From NCBI RefSeq assembly GCF_003634215.1, contig NZ_RBWX01000007.1, positions 484,001 through 548,000 on the forward strand: a DNA stretch of 64,000 nucleotides, written 5' to 3'. A model generated the notes under the pieces. The model saw nothing but the letters and a program-made list of their open reading frames with translations, searched no databases and was not told the origin of the DNA. Made by a program: the position numbers and the translations under genes. Shown here in pieces: positions 22,046 through 31,166 of the stretch; the first letter of the stretch is position 1; each line of letters opens with the position of its first letter. Source of the stretch: Sphingosinicella microcystinivorans (GTDB taxonomy: Bacteria > Pseudomonadota > Alphaproteobacteria > Sphingomonadales > Sphingomonadaceae).

Positions 22046-22677
22046 GCGGCGTCCACGAAGCGGGCTTCGAAAGTCGGATCGATCCGCTCAGCGGTCATGC
22101 GGACCATGCCCAGCCGTCGCCGTGTGCGAAGCAGCGCGACCGGGCGCACGCCGGACTTCCGGGCGCTCGCCAGCGCGGCAAGATTCGTGCTCACCACACC
22201 GCTCACCACCCAGCGCATACCGAGCTCCGCGATCAGATACCGGATGCGCGCAAGCTGCAGTGCGGCGTGAAGGCCGTGCCCGCGTGCCATGGGATGCACG
22301 TAGCCGCCATAGAGCGTCGCCGTCCGTTCCGGCCACACCACACGCTGGCCGACATGCGTGTAGGTCGTGTCTTGGGAATTCGGGTGCGCAAGGCCATAGC
22401 CGAGCAGGGGGCCATCCGCCGCGGCAACCGTGAACAACAGCGTCTTGCCTTCCGCCAGGCGTCGCTCCGCCGCGGAAACGAAGTGCTCGCGCGTCTGCCA
22501 TGGCACGGTCTGCTCGAAGCGGCGGACATGGCTCATGTCGTTCACGCGAATGTCGAGATCGGCGGGCGCGCCGGCGCCGGGCACGTCGGCTGCAAACAAA
22601 TGCAGCACATGATCGCTCCACAACCGCGCAACCGTGGGTTGCCGGGCTATCTTCGAAAGGATGCCGTCGCCGCTCAT
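22042..22677 (-). CDS. GNAT family N-acetyltransferase
   Basis: A 211-residue GCN5-related acetyltransferase. The acetyl-CoA pyrophosphate-binding turn is visible as MARGHGLHAAL around residue 145, preceded by a beta strand ATLYGGYVHP. It likely acylates a small-molecule amine. The frame is open to a TTG at 22707, but the ATG at 22677 is preferred. It opens a four-gene overlapping cassette (GNAT, ATP-grasp, two further ATP-grasp proteins), 42 nt after bioB, so it probably shares the pccB-bioB transcript. Acetyl transfer could start or cap whatever the three ligases build; this is inference. Confidence 0.8.
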   Translation of the reverse strand: MSGDGILSKIARQPTVARLWSDHVLHLFAADVPGAGAPADLDIRVNDMSHVRRFEQTVPWQTREHFVSAAERRLAEGKTLLFTVAAADGPLLGYGLAHPNSQDTTYTHVGQRVVWPERTATLYGGYVHPMARGHGLHAALQLARIRYLIAELGMRWVVSGVVSTNLAALASARKSGVRPVALLRTRRRLGMVRMTAERIDPTFEARFVDAA

Positions 22678-22719
22678 GCGCGCCTGTCTATCGGTGGCGC
22701 GTTGCAAATGCGCTAATAT

Positions 22720-23733
22720 TCAGACGGTTGCAATCTCGGGTGCGGCCAATTCCATCGGGTGGACGCCAAGGCGTGCAAACAGTGCCGCATCCTTGCTGTC
22801 GCCCGCGTTCGGCGTGGTCAGCAACCGGTCGCCGGTGAAGATGCTGTTCGCGCCCGCCATGAAGCACAAAGCCTGGGCGCTATCCGACATGCTCTCACGG
22901 CCCGCCGACAGGCGCACCATGCTTTCGGGCATCAGGATGCGCGCGACCGCTACCGTGCGGACGAACTCGATCTCGTCGATCTTGGCGAGCGGCGTGTCGG
23001 CCAGCATGTCCCCGAGCACGGTGCCTTTCACGGGCACGAGCGCGTTGATCGGCACGCTTTCGGGATGATGCGGAAGCGTCGCGAGCGCGTGCAGGAAGCC
23101 GACACGGTCACTGCGCGTTTCGCCCATGCCGACGATGCCGCCCGAGCACACGTTGATGCCCGCGCCGCGCACGTTTTCCAGCGTTTCGATACGATCCTCG
23201 AAGGTGCGCGTGGTGATGACGTTGGCGTAGTTCTCGGGGCTCGTGTCGATGTTGTGGTTGTAGTAGTCGAGTCCGGCCTCGGCGAGCTGGCGGGACTGGT
23301 CGGCCGAGAGCATTCCGAGCGTCATGCAGGTTTCGAGACCCATGGCGCGGACGCCCTTCACCATCTCAACGATCGCGGGCATGTCGCGGTCTTTGGGGCT
23401 GCGCCATGCAGCGCCCATGCAGAAGCGGCCGGAGCCTGCATCCTTCGCGGCGCGCGCCTCGGCGAGCACGGCGTCCACGTCCATCAGCTTCTCGGCCTTC
23501 AGGCCGGTTTCGGCGCTCGCGGACTGGCTGCAATAGCCGCAATCCTCCGGGCAGCCGCCGGTCTTGATCGAGAGCAGCGTCGAGAGCTGCACCGCGTTCG
23601 GATCGAAGTGCGCGCGGTGCACGGTCTGCGCCTCGAACATCAAGTCCGCGAACGGCAGGTCGAACAGTGCGGCGACCTCGTCGCGTGTCCAGTCGGTGCG
23701 GACTTCGCGGGCGATCGGCTTGTGGACGTTCAT
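22720..23733 (-). CDS. bioB: Biotin synthase
   Basis: Radical SAM enzyme of 337 residues that inserts sulfur into dethiobiotin to make biotin. The radical SAM cluster motif CPEDCGYC gives C61, C65 and C68. [15 protein letters not shown] and [10 protein letters not shown] are diagnostic of BioB. The ATG at 23733 was chosen over the longer frame because it follows a GAGGGAAG Shine-Dalgarno sequence. It lies 14 nt after pccB, whose partner PccA must be biotinylated, so the cofactor maker and its user share one transcript. It is followed by the GNAT/ATP-grasp cassette. Confidence 0.97.
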   Translation of the reverse strand: MNVHKPIAREVRTDWTRDEVAALFDLPFADLMFEAQTVHRAHFDPNAVQLSTLLSIKTGGCPEDCGYCSQSASAETGLKAEKLMDVDAVLAEARAAKDAGSGRFCMGAAWRSPKDRDMPAIVEMVKGVRAMGLETCMTLGMLSADQSRQLAEAGLDYYNHNIDTSPENYANVITTRTFEDRIETLENVRGAGINVCSGGIVGMGETRSDRVGFLHALATLPHHPESVPINALVPVKGTVLGDMLADTPLAKIDEIEFVRTVAVARILMPESMVRLSAGRESMSDSAQALCFMAGANSIFTGDRLLTTPNAGDSKDAALFARLGVHPMELAAPEIATV

Positions 23734-23747
23734 GGTGGTCTTCCCTC

Positions 23748-25280
<1,533 letters not shown>

Positions 25281-25425
25281 CGGCAAGTTCCCCCGCTCCA
25301 TTATCGATTCGCCACCGCGCTTAGCCGTGTGACGCGGCGATGTCACGCCCGCGCGAAAATGTGCTACCTTCTAGCCCGGCGGCCAAAGGCCCCCGCCCGC
25401 GCCGCCGGAACGAGGGGAGGGAGAT

Positions 25426-25980
25426 ATGGGCAGACTGCTTGTCGGCAGCCTCGTCGCTGCCGTTGCAATGTTCCTGATCGGCTTTGTGTTCTACGGTACG
25501 CCTTTGTTCTCAAACGCCTACAAGACTGCGCCGTTTGAAACGCAGATGACGGTGCAGGAGGCGCTGAAGGGGCTTCCCGCGAGCGGCACCTATTTCATTC
25601 CGACAGGCGTGGACGAGGCGGCCATGGCGGCGCACCGCGCGGGGCCGACGGCGATGCTGCGCGTCAACCTGCAGGGCTCCGAGATGGTGGACCCGATGGC
25701 GATGGTGAAGGGCTTTGTCCACATGGCCGTCTCGGCCTTCCTGCTTGGGCTGCTGCTCCTGCGCGTCGCGCCAAAGATCTGGAACTTCGGGGAGCGGATG
25801 GCGATCGTGGTGACAGCGAGCCTCGCGATCGTCGTCTTCGTTCGTCTGGGCGAGCCGATCTGGTTCGGCGGGGACTGGACGTTCACGCTCTACGTGGCGG
25901 TGGTGGACCTGATTTCGCTCAGTGCCGCGGGCTTCATCCTCGCGAAGTGGTTCCTGCCGAAGTCGTATCCAGCAGGCTGA
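25426..25980 (+). CDS. Conserved membrane protein of unknown function
   Basis: A 184-residue protein with an N-terminal membrane helix (GRLLVGSLVAAVAMFLIGFVFYG), a soluble loop of about 80 residues containing GTYFIPTG, and three more helices towards the C-terminus (about 95-180). A strong ribosome-binding site (GAGGGAG) precedes the ATG. Function not recognised. It is transcribed away from pccB, and its 3' end overlaps the convergent ATP12 gene by 47 nt, so the two mRNAs could pair. Confidence 0.8.
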   Translation: MGRLLVGSLVAAVAMFLIGFVFYGTPLFSNAYKTAPFETQMTVQEALKGLPASGTYFIPTGVDEAAMAAHRAGPTAMLRVNLQGSEMVDPMAMVKGFVHMAVSAFLLGLLLLRVAPKIWNFGERMAIVVTASLAIVVFVRLGEPIWFGGDWTFTLYVAVVDLISLSAAGFILAKWFLPKSYPAG

Positions 25981-26656
25981 GGAAGCGGTCGGCGGCGTCG
26001 AACGCAGCGCGGCGCGCGGCGCGTGCGGCTGTGGCTTCGGCGTCGTCACCCCATTTTTCGGCCTGATACAGCTCGTCGAGGTGCCCTGCGGCGAACGCCG
26101 CCTCCGCATCCGTTTCGCGCTCGGCGAGCGCAAGCGCGATGACGAGCGAGCCGGCTATGGTGACCAGCGGCTGCATCGCCGCGAGCTTCCAGGCGTCCAT
26201 ACCCTGAAGCGCCGCGCCGAGGCGCTGCACCGCTGCCGGTTCCTGAGCGATATGCGCAATCCCGTCCGTCACGCGGAGCGCGGCGTCGTAGCGGGAGCGC
26301 GCAAAGCTGACGAACGGGTCCCAAGCCTCGGCCTGCCGCGCGGCGAGGTCGGCGGGCGTGTCGGCGCGGTAGCAGACGAGATCGGATTCGCCGTAAGCGG
26401 CGAGGCTCGCCGCGAAGGCCTGAGGGTCCGGCTGCACATGATCGATCGCAGCATTCGCGAGCCCGGTCATCGGCATTGTCGCGGGCAGGATTTCATCGCC
26501 CTGCGCATCCCACTCCTCCGCAACCGCGGCGGCGAGCGCGGCGGTCGGCAGTGAGAGCAGCGCGCGCTTCGGTGTGCGTACAGGCCGCGCATCGAGTGTG
26601 ATCTTCCATGCGCCGTCTTCGGGAACGGCGGCAACCGCCGTGTAGAACCGCTTCAC
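25934..26656 (-). CDS. ATP12-family F1-ATPase assembly chaperone
   Basis: A 240-residue protein of the ATP12 family, known from mitochondria and alphaproteobacteria, which helps assemble the alpha subunit of F1-ATP synthase. Typical features are the N-terminal KRFYTAVAAVPEDGAWKITL, RPVRTPKRALLSLPT, VAEEWDAQGD and the motif SDLVCYRA in the middle. It is the last gene in a five-gene minus-strand string beginning with crcB, with a 4-nt overlap to the small gene before it. The 3' end overlaps the convergent membrane-protein gene by 47 nt. Confidence 0.93.
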   Translation of the reverse strand: MKRFYTAVAAVPEDGAWKITLDARPVRTPKRALLSLPTAALAAAVAEEWDAQGDEILPATMPMTGLANAAIDHVQPDPQAFAASLAAYGESDLVCYRADTPADLAARQAEAWDPFVSFARSRYDAALRVTDGIAHIAQEPAAVQRLGAALQGMDAWKLAAMQPLVTIAGSLVIALALAERETDAEAAFAAGHLDELYQAEKWGDDAEATAARAARRAAFDAADRFLSLLDTTSAGTTSRG

Positions 26657-26874
26657 TTGTCGTATGTCTCTGTGCTGCGCCAGCGGCGGCGCAGGATCGC
26701 GGGAAGCAGCAGCGCTTCGAACAGGCCGAACAGGAACAGAACCTTGCCGAGAAGTTCGTCCGGCGCGCCGCCAATCCCGATACGCCAGAGGTAGAGCCCG
26801 AACGCCATGATGCCGAGGCCGCCGACACGCAGCACGTTCAGAAACACCCAGCGCCGTTTTGCAAGATCGTTCAT
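26653..26874 (-). CDS. Small two-helix membrane protein
   Basis: A 73-residue protein with two hydrophobic helices (about 13-32 and 40-58) and basic ends (MNDLAKRRW at the start, RRRWRSTETYDK at the end). The frame is open further upstream, but the ATG at 26874 makes a 4-nt ATGA overlap with the HAD gene and its own stop overlaps the ATP12 start by 4 nt. This double coupling supports it as a real gene. Function unknown; its position next to ATP12 hints at a membrane energy or assembly role, which is inference. Confidence 0.8.
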   Translation of the reverse strand: MNDLAKRRWVFLNVLRVGGLGIMAFGLYLWRIGIGGAPDELLGKVLFLFGLFEALLLPAILRRRWRSTETYDK

Positions 26875-27536
26875 GCCTGCCGCTCCAGCTCGGTGATGAG
26901 TGCGCTGAAATCGGTGGCGACGTGGCGTGCGCCTGCTGCCGTCAGTTCCTGCGGCTCGTGATAGCCCCAATCGACTCCGATCGCGTCTGCGCGCGCCGCC
27001 ACTGCCATTTCCATGTCGAACACGGTGTCGCCGATCATCACCGTGTTTTCCGGCCGGGCGCCGGTTTCCGCCATCGCCGACTGGATCATCGACGGGTGCG
27101 GTTTCGATGGGTGCCGGTCCGCAGTCTGCAGCGTGACGAAGCGGCCGTGAATCTCGTGGTGCATCAGCGTCAGCGCGAGACCCCGATCGGATTTGCCGGT
27201 AGCGACGCCAAGCAGCCAGCCGCTGCGTTCAAGATGAATGAGTCCATCCCGAACTCCCGGATAGAGCGGCTCGGCTGCCAGCCCGCCGTTCGCGCGGCGG
27301 CCCTGGAAGGCGAGCTTGTAGTCTTCGGCAAGCCGGCTGTGAAAATCCGCCTCTGCATCCGGCAGCAGTACGGCCATGGCCTCGGCGAGCGACAGGCCGA
27401 CGACGCGCCGCACGGCGTGCGTGTCCGGCGCATCAAGGCGGTGCTTCGCGAACGTATCCGCCATGCAGTCGATGATGTTCGCCTGGCTGTCGACGAGCGT
27501 GCCGTCGCAATCGAAGATCGCGAGGCGGAGGGTCAT
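26871..27536 (-). CDS. HAD-superfamily phosphatase (subfamily IA)
   Basis: A 221-residue haloacid-dehalogenase hydrolase close to phosphoglycolate phosphatases. Motif I is FDCDGTLVDS with nucleophile Asp9 and acid/base Asp11, motif II is GVATGKS (Thr), and motif IV is MIGDTVFDMEMA. A helical cap is inserted after motif I. It removes phosphate from a small metabolite; damage clean-up or 2-phosphoglycolate are candidates, but the substrate is not determined. It overlaps both neighbours by 4 nt. Confidence 0.92.
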   Translation of the reverse strand: MTLRLAIFDCDGTLVDSQANIIDCMADTFAKHRLDAPDTHAVRRVVGLSLAEAMAVLLPDAEADFHSRLAEDYKLAFQGRRANGGLAAEPLYPGVRDGLIHLERSGWLLGVATGKSDRGLALTLMHHEIHGRFVTLQTADRHPSKPHPSMIQSAMAETGARPENTVMIGDTVFDMEMAVAARADAIGVDWGYHEPQELTAAGARHVATDFSALITELERQA

Positions 27537-28660
27537 TTCTTGCTCCGCGTCGGCGCGGTGCGTCCGCTGCCCCGGCGGTTGCGGTGCGAATCGCGACGTT
27601 CGCGGCGGGCGTCGCGTGCCTTGTGGCGGGCTTTCCGCTCTTCGGCGCCCGGATCGACGAGCTCCTCCTCAAGCGGCAGGTCGCCAATCGAGGCGTCGAA
27701 GCCGATGGTGGCGAGGCTTTCGGCGAAGTGCGGTGCGGGATCGGCCTTGATGTCGAGCATCTTGCCGCCCGGCAGCTCGATCACCAGCCGCCGCGCGTGC
27801 AGGTGAAGCTTCCGCGAAACGCTGCCCGAAAGGAAGGCTTCCTTGCCGCCGTATTTCGCATCGCCGACGATAGGATGGCCGATCGCGGCGGCATGAACGC
27901 GAAGCTGGTGCGTGCGGCCGGTGAGCGGCTGCATTTCGAGCCAGGCCGCGCGGCTTGCTGCACGCTCGATGCGGCGATAGCGCGTCACGGCACGCTGGCC
28001 CCCGGCTTCATCGATATGCATCTTCTCGCCGCCGGTGCCGGGCTGCTTGCTGATCGGCAGGTCGATCATGCCGTCGCGGATATCGGGCACACCCATCACG
28101 ATCGCCCAGTAGAGCTTTTTCGCGGTGCGTCCCGCGAACGCCTTAGAAAAGTGCGCCGCCGCGCGCGACGTCCGCGCGAGGAGGAGCACGCCGCTGGTGT
28201 CCTTGTCGAGCCTGTGCACGAGCTTCGGTCGGTCCGTGCGGTCGAACATCAGCGCGTCGAGCAGCCCATCGACATGCTCGGTCATCTTGGTGCCGCCCTG
28301 CGTCGCTAGCCCCGCGGGCTTGTTGATCACGATCGCGTGCTCATCACGGTAGATGACCAGGCTTTGCGCGAACTCGATCTGGTCGTCCGTCAGCTGTCGG
28401 CGCTCCGGCTTCTTCACCGACATGATCATCGGTGCCGCCGCTTCGGCCGGGGGCACCCGGATGCTCTGCCCCGTTTCGATGCGGTCGCCGGGCTGCGCGC
28501 GCTTGCCGTCCAGCCGAAGCTGGCCCGTACGCGCCCACTTGGCGACCGTCGTGAAGCTGGTGTCGGGCAGGTGCCGCTTGAACCAGCGGTCGAGCCGGAT
28601 GCCGTCATCGTCTTCGCCGACGGTGAACTGGCGGACGCTGTCGCTTTCGTTCTGGCTCAT
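27533..28660 (-). CDS. RluA-family 23S rRNA pseudouridine synthase
   Basis: A 375-residue RluA-family pseudouridine synthase of the RluC/RluD kind. An S4 RNA-binding domain is at about residues 15-75. The catalytic domain holds HRLDKDTSG at 149-157 with catalytic Asp152, followed by the family strands TGRTHQLRVH and GHPIVGDAKYG. The last ~35 residues are a very basic tail (Arg/Lys-rich), probably for rRNA contact. The frame runs on upstream through crcB, but the ATG at 28660 overlaps the crcB stop by 4 nt and begins the S4 domain, so it is the likely start. Confidence 0.92.
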   Translation of the reverse strand: MSQNESDSVRQFTVGEDDDGIRLDRWFKRHLPDTSFTTVAKWARTGQLRLDGKRAQPGDRIETGQSIRVPPAEAAAPMIMSVKKPERRQLTDDQIEFAQSLVIYRDEHAIVINKPAGLATQGGTKMTEHVDGLLDALMFDRTDRPKLVHRLDKDTSGVLLLARTSRAAAHFSKAFAGRTAKKLYWAIVMGVPDIRDGMIDLPISKQPGTGGEKMHIDEAGGQRAVTRYRRIERAASRAAWLEMQPLTGRTHQLRVHAAAIGHPIVGDAKYGGKEAFLSGSVSRKLHLHARRLVIELPGGKMLDIKADPAPHFAESLATIGFDASIGDLPLEEELVDPGAEERKARHKARDARRERRDSHRNRRGSGRTAPTRSKK

Positions 28661-29022
28661 GCCAATGCCTTCCCAATGAAAAGCGCGGCAATCGAAAGCG
28701 CGACCGAAGCTGTCACGTAGCCGATGGCGGTCAGCGCCGCCCCGCGCTCCAGCATTGCCACGACGTCGAGCGAGAATGCCGAGAATGTTGTGAACCCGCC
28801 GAGTATGCCAACGCCGAGCAGGAGGCGCACCGGCTCGCTGCCGCCGCGCTCCGCAAGGATACCGACAAGCAGGCCCATCAGCAGGCCGCCGACCACGTTG
28901 ACGATCAGCGTGCCCCACGGGAAGCTCGGCCCCATCAGGCGCAGCGACGCCATGCCGACGCCATGCCGTAGCATCGCACCCGTGGCGCCCCCGATTCCGA
29001 CGATCAGGAAATGTTGAATCAT
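28657..29022 (-). CDS. crcB: Fluoride channel CrcB/Fluc
   Basis: Small fluoride-exporting channel, 121 residues with four membrane helices, working as a dimer. Family marks: GGATGAMLRHGVG at the start, GTLIVNVVGGLLMG (pore Asn) in helix 2 and GGFTTFSAFSLD (Phe box and TTFS) in helix 3. It is the first gene of a five-gene minus-strand operon with 4-nt overlaps all along. No fluoride riboswitch was recognised in the sequence before it. The upstream 234 bases are shared with the divergent PEP-CTERM gene and become very A+T-rich towards that gene. Confidence 0.95.
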   Translation of the reverse strand: MIQHFLIVGIGGATGAMLRHGVGMASLRLMGPSFPWGTLIVNVVGGLLMGLLVGILAERGGSEPVRLLLGVGILGGFTTFSAFSLDVVAMLERGAALTAIGYVTASVALSIAALFIGKALA

Positions 29023-29193
29023 GGCCCGGGCTTCTGAGCCATAGGGCGTCGTCCGTCCACCCTTGTTGTAGCGGCTCCGCGGGTTCCGGACATTTCGAAT
29101 GCGTCACAAATAATCGTCGGAATAAATTACACAAATTTACGAATATAACGATCACGAAACGCCAAACAAAAGAAAACAACTAATAAATATCGT

Positions 29194-29210
29194 TGGTATA
29201 AATATTGCTT
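29194..29210 (+). promoter_or_regulatory. Candidate sigma-54 promoter before the PEP-CTERM gene
   Basis: TGG at 29194-29196 and TTGC at 29205-29208 give the GG-N10-GC spacing that defines sigma-54 (-24/-12) promoters. The TTGC half matches exactly and the TGGCAC half matches at four of six positions. Initiation about 12 nt later would leave a ~37-nt leader before the ATG. PEP-CTERM systems are often linked to NtrC-like regulators, which fits. The A+T-rich block just upstream (about 29095-29190) could hold activator sites. Confidence 0.5.
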
Positions 29211-29256
29211 GAAATCATTTCGTTAGGGGCGTGGGATTTTATTACGGGAGGTTAAC

Positions 29257-29940
29257 ATGAAAAGAGTCGCTGTGACTATTTCTTCTGTTTGCGCCTTATA
29301 TTTCGTTTCGCTTCCGGCACAGGCTGCCTTGATAACGGATGGATTTACCTTTTCCGTCGCGAGTGCTGACGATGATTTCAGCGTTGGCACGCATTTCCAT
29401 TCGAACACCGGCGGCGCCTTCGGGAACCCGGCGGGCAAGGCGGAGGTCGGTCGTTATTCGAGCGAAGAGGTGCGGGGTCTTTCGGAGTATGATCTCACGG
29501 GCCTTGCCGCATCGCCCGCCGCCTTCGTGACATTCAACGTGTTCAAGGCGGGCGGGCTCTTCACCGGCGTGAACGACACGCCGTTCGATGGCACTATCGA
29601 CATCGAGATATACGAGGGCAACAACACCGAGGATCTCTCGGACTTCGAAGCGCCGATGGCTGCCTATGTGATGAGCTTTACCACTGCGGGCCTTTCGGTC
29701 GGCGACGTGATCAGCGCCGACATCACGACATGGTTCAATCAGGCGATCACTGATGGTTGGACCAGCCTTGGCGTCCGCCTGCGCAACGAGCCGCTGCACG
29801 GCACGAGCCAGGCGTGGACCTTCGATCTGTTCCGCCTCACGACGGAAGACGAGTCGACGGCGATTCCAGAGCCGGGCGTGCTTGGCTTGTTCGGCATGGG
29901 AATTCTGGCGTTCGCCATGGCCCGCCGTCGCCGCTCCTGA
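29257..29940 (+). CDS. PEP-CTERM sorted surface/exopolysaccharide-associated protein
   Basis: A 227-residue secreted protein. The signal peptide ends near ALP/AQA (residues 1-24). The mature part is beta-rich and acidic. The C-terminus is a textbook PEP-CTERM sorting tag: IPEPG, then a membrane helix (VLGLFGMGILAFAM) and an Arg-rich end. An exosortase cuts such tags as the protein is delivered to the cell surface or matrix; no exosortase lies in the window. GGGAGG is well placed before the ATG. The upstream region is notably A+T-rich and carries a sigma-54-like promoter. Function of the mature domain is unknown. Confidence 0.9.
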   Translation: MKRVAVTISSVCALYFVSLPAQAALITDGFTFSVASADDDFSVGTHFHSNTGGAFGNPAGKAEVGRYSSEEVRGLSEYDLTGLAASPAAFVTFNVFKAGGLFTGVNDTPFDGTIDIEIYEGNNTEDLSDFEAPMAAYVMSFTTAGLSVGDVISADITTWFNQAITDGWTSLGVRLRNEPLHGTSQAWTFDLFRLTTEDESTAIPEPGVLGLFGMGILAFAMARRRRS

Positions 29941-29957
29941 ACAGAAAAGGTCGTTTC

Positions 29958-29984
29958 AGGCCGAAGCGGAAATCGGCCTTTATA
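29958..29984. terminator. Terminator after the PEP-CTERM gene
   Basis: A 7-bp stem (AGGCCGA at 29958-29964 with TCGGCCT at 29973-29979), 8-nt loop, followed by TTA. It starts 17 nt after the stop and reaches the last codon of the convergent gene, so it may act in both directions. Confidence 0.5.
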
Positions 29985-30870
29985 GCACCCCGAATGTCCA
30001 GCCCTCGGTGTGGGCGATCACCGCATCGAGGGTTTCGGGGTGCCAGTACGCAGGCTTATCTGCAATGGCACGGAGGCCGGCGGCTGCCACGAGAACGTCG
30101 GTCTGGTTGTCGTTCAGTTCCATGCGGCTGCGCATCGCGCGTGTGCCGAGCCCGGCCAGCGCCGCGTTGAGATCGGCAAGGCTGCGCAGCTTCAGCCCGC
30201 GCCTCCCGGAGAGGCGGATGAAGGCACGGCAATAGATTTCGACGAGGAGAGAGCCTCGGGCGGGCGGCGGATCGAACGGCCACACCGGCACGCGCCCGGC
30301 AAGATGGTGCAGCAGGCGCATCCCCGCGAAGCTCGCTTTTGCCACCTGCGCCGCGCCGATCGCGTCGAAAACGGTGGAAGGCTTGCCGCCCCCGCCGGCG
30401 TTGAATGCGGCCTCGCATTCGCGCAGGTGCATGAAATCCGCCTTCGTGCCGTCCGCCTTGCCGAAGTAGAAATGGCGCCGGAAGCTGCGCTCCAGAAACG
30501 AGGCGGCGCCGAGGTCTTCGTCTTCGCAGGCGGCATCCACAAACGCCCAGAAGGACCGTGCATTGTTGGGCGCCGCGTCGCCTGGCAGATAAGCCCCGCG
30601 CGCGACGAACGGCGGCGCGAAGCTGAAATCCATGCCCACGAGCGTCGGCGGACCGTCGGCGAGCGCCGCGATCCAGTCCAGCACCTCCGTGCGCGACCAG
30701 ACATGACCGGGCTTCACCAGCCGGGGCGCTGCGTCACCCGCTTCGGCAATGCCGATCGCGATGCCCTTGTGGCGGCTTCCCTTCGCGCCGGACCAGTCGA
30801 TCGCGGCAAAGCGCGCGAAGCGGCTCAAGCCTTCTTCCGGCCGCGCGGTCTGGGCCTGCCCGCCTGCCAT
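29980..30870 (-). CDS. Uncharacterised protein, possible RNase H-like fold
   Basis: A 296-residue soluble protein. The opening FAAIDWSGAKGSRHKGIAIGI (a strand with a conserved Asp, then Gly-rich turn and second strand) and later LVGMDFSF and NDNQTDVLVAAAGL resemble the acidic-residue layout of RNase H/actin-like folds such as DUF429; this is a fold guess, not a family match. The ATG at 30870 overlaps the upstream gene by 46 nt. A TTG at 30828, which forms a 4-nt TTGA overlap and follows GGAAGAAGG, is a good alternative start and would begin right before the conserved strand. Last gene of the rarA operon. Confidence 0.75.
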   Translation of the reverse strand: MAGGQAQTARPEEGLSRFARFAAIDWSGAKGSRHKGIAIGIAEAGDAAPRLVKPGHVWSRTEVLDWIAALADGPPTLVGMDFSFAPPFVARGAYLPGDAAPNNARSFWAFVDAACEDEDLGAASFLERSFRRHFYFGKADGTKADFMHLRECEAAFNAGGGGKPSTVFDAIGAAQVAKASFAGMRLLHHLAGRVPVWPFDPPPARGSLLVEIYCRAFIRLSGRRGLKLRSLADLNAALAGLGTRAMRSRMELNDNQTDVLVAAAGLRAIADKPAYWHPETLDAVIAHTEGWTFGVL

Positions 30871-31166
30871 GCGTGAGCGCGTTCGATCATGGCGCGCACG
30901 CGCTCGGGGTCATCGGTGTCGTAACGGACGAGCACGGCGGGCCAGCCTTCATAGTGCGGAGATTGCCAATAGGTGGCGGGTTCGGTTTCCTTCAGTAACA
31001 GGACCGTGTCCATGTCGATCTGCAGGCAGAAAGAGCCCGGCTCGTGCCCCGTGTTCACGAACGCGCGGCCGTTCACCTTCACGGCGGGCTGGCTGTAGCT
31101 TGTGGAAAGCTCCGCGCCGGGCAGCGTCAGCGCAAACGCGGCAACGCTGTCCCAGTCGAGGCTCAT
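30825..31166 (-). CDS. MmcQ/YjbR family DNA-binding-like protein
   Basis: A 113-residue protein of the MmcQ/YjbR family, recognised from the order LPGAELSTSYSQPAVKVNGRAFVNTG, an internal beta strand with CLQI, then ATYWQSPHYEGWPAVLVRYD. The fold is known to resemble a small double-wing DNA-binding domain, but the cellular role is not established. It ends in a basic tail (RPRPRGRKKA). The start overlaps the serine hydrolase gene by 4 nt, so it is translated with it. Confidence 0.85.
   Translation of the reverse strand: MSLDWDSVAAFALTLPGAELSTSYSQPAVKVNGRAFVNTGHEPGSFCLQIDMDTVLLLKETEPATYWQSPHYEGWPAVLVRYDTDDPERVRAMIERAHAWQAGRPRPRGRKKA

Noticed and set aside
29023-29080. Possible fluoride riboswitch before crcB
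   Set aside because: The conserved riboswitch core could not be matched in the sequence before crcB, and the leader is short.
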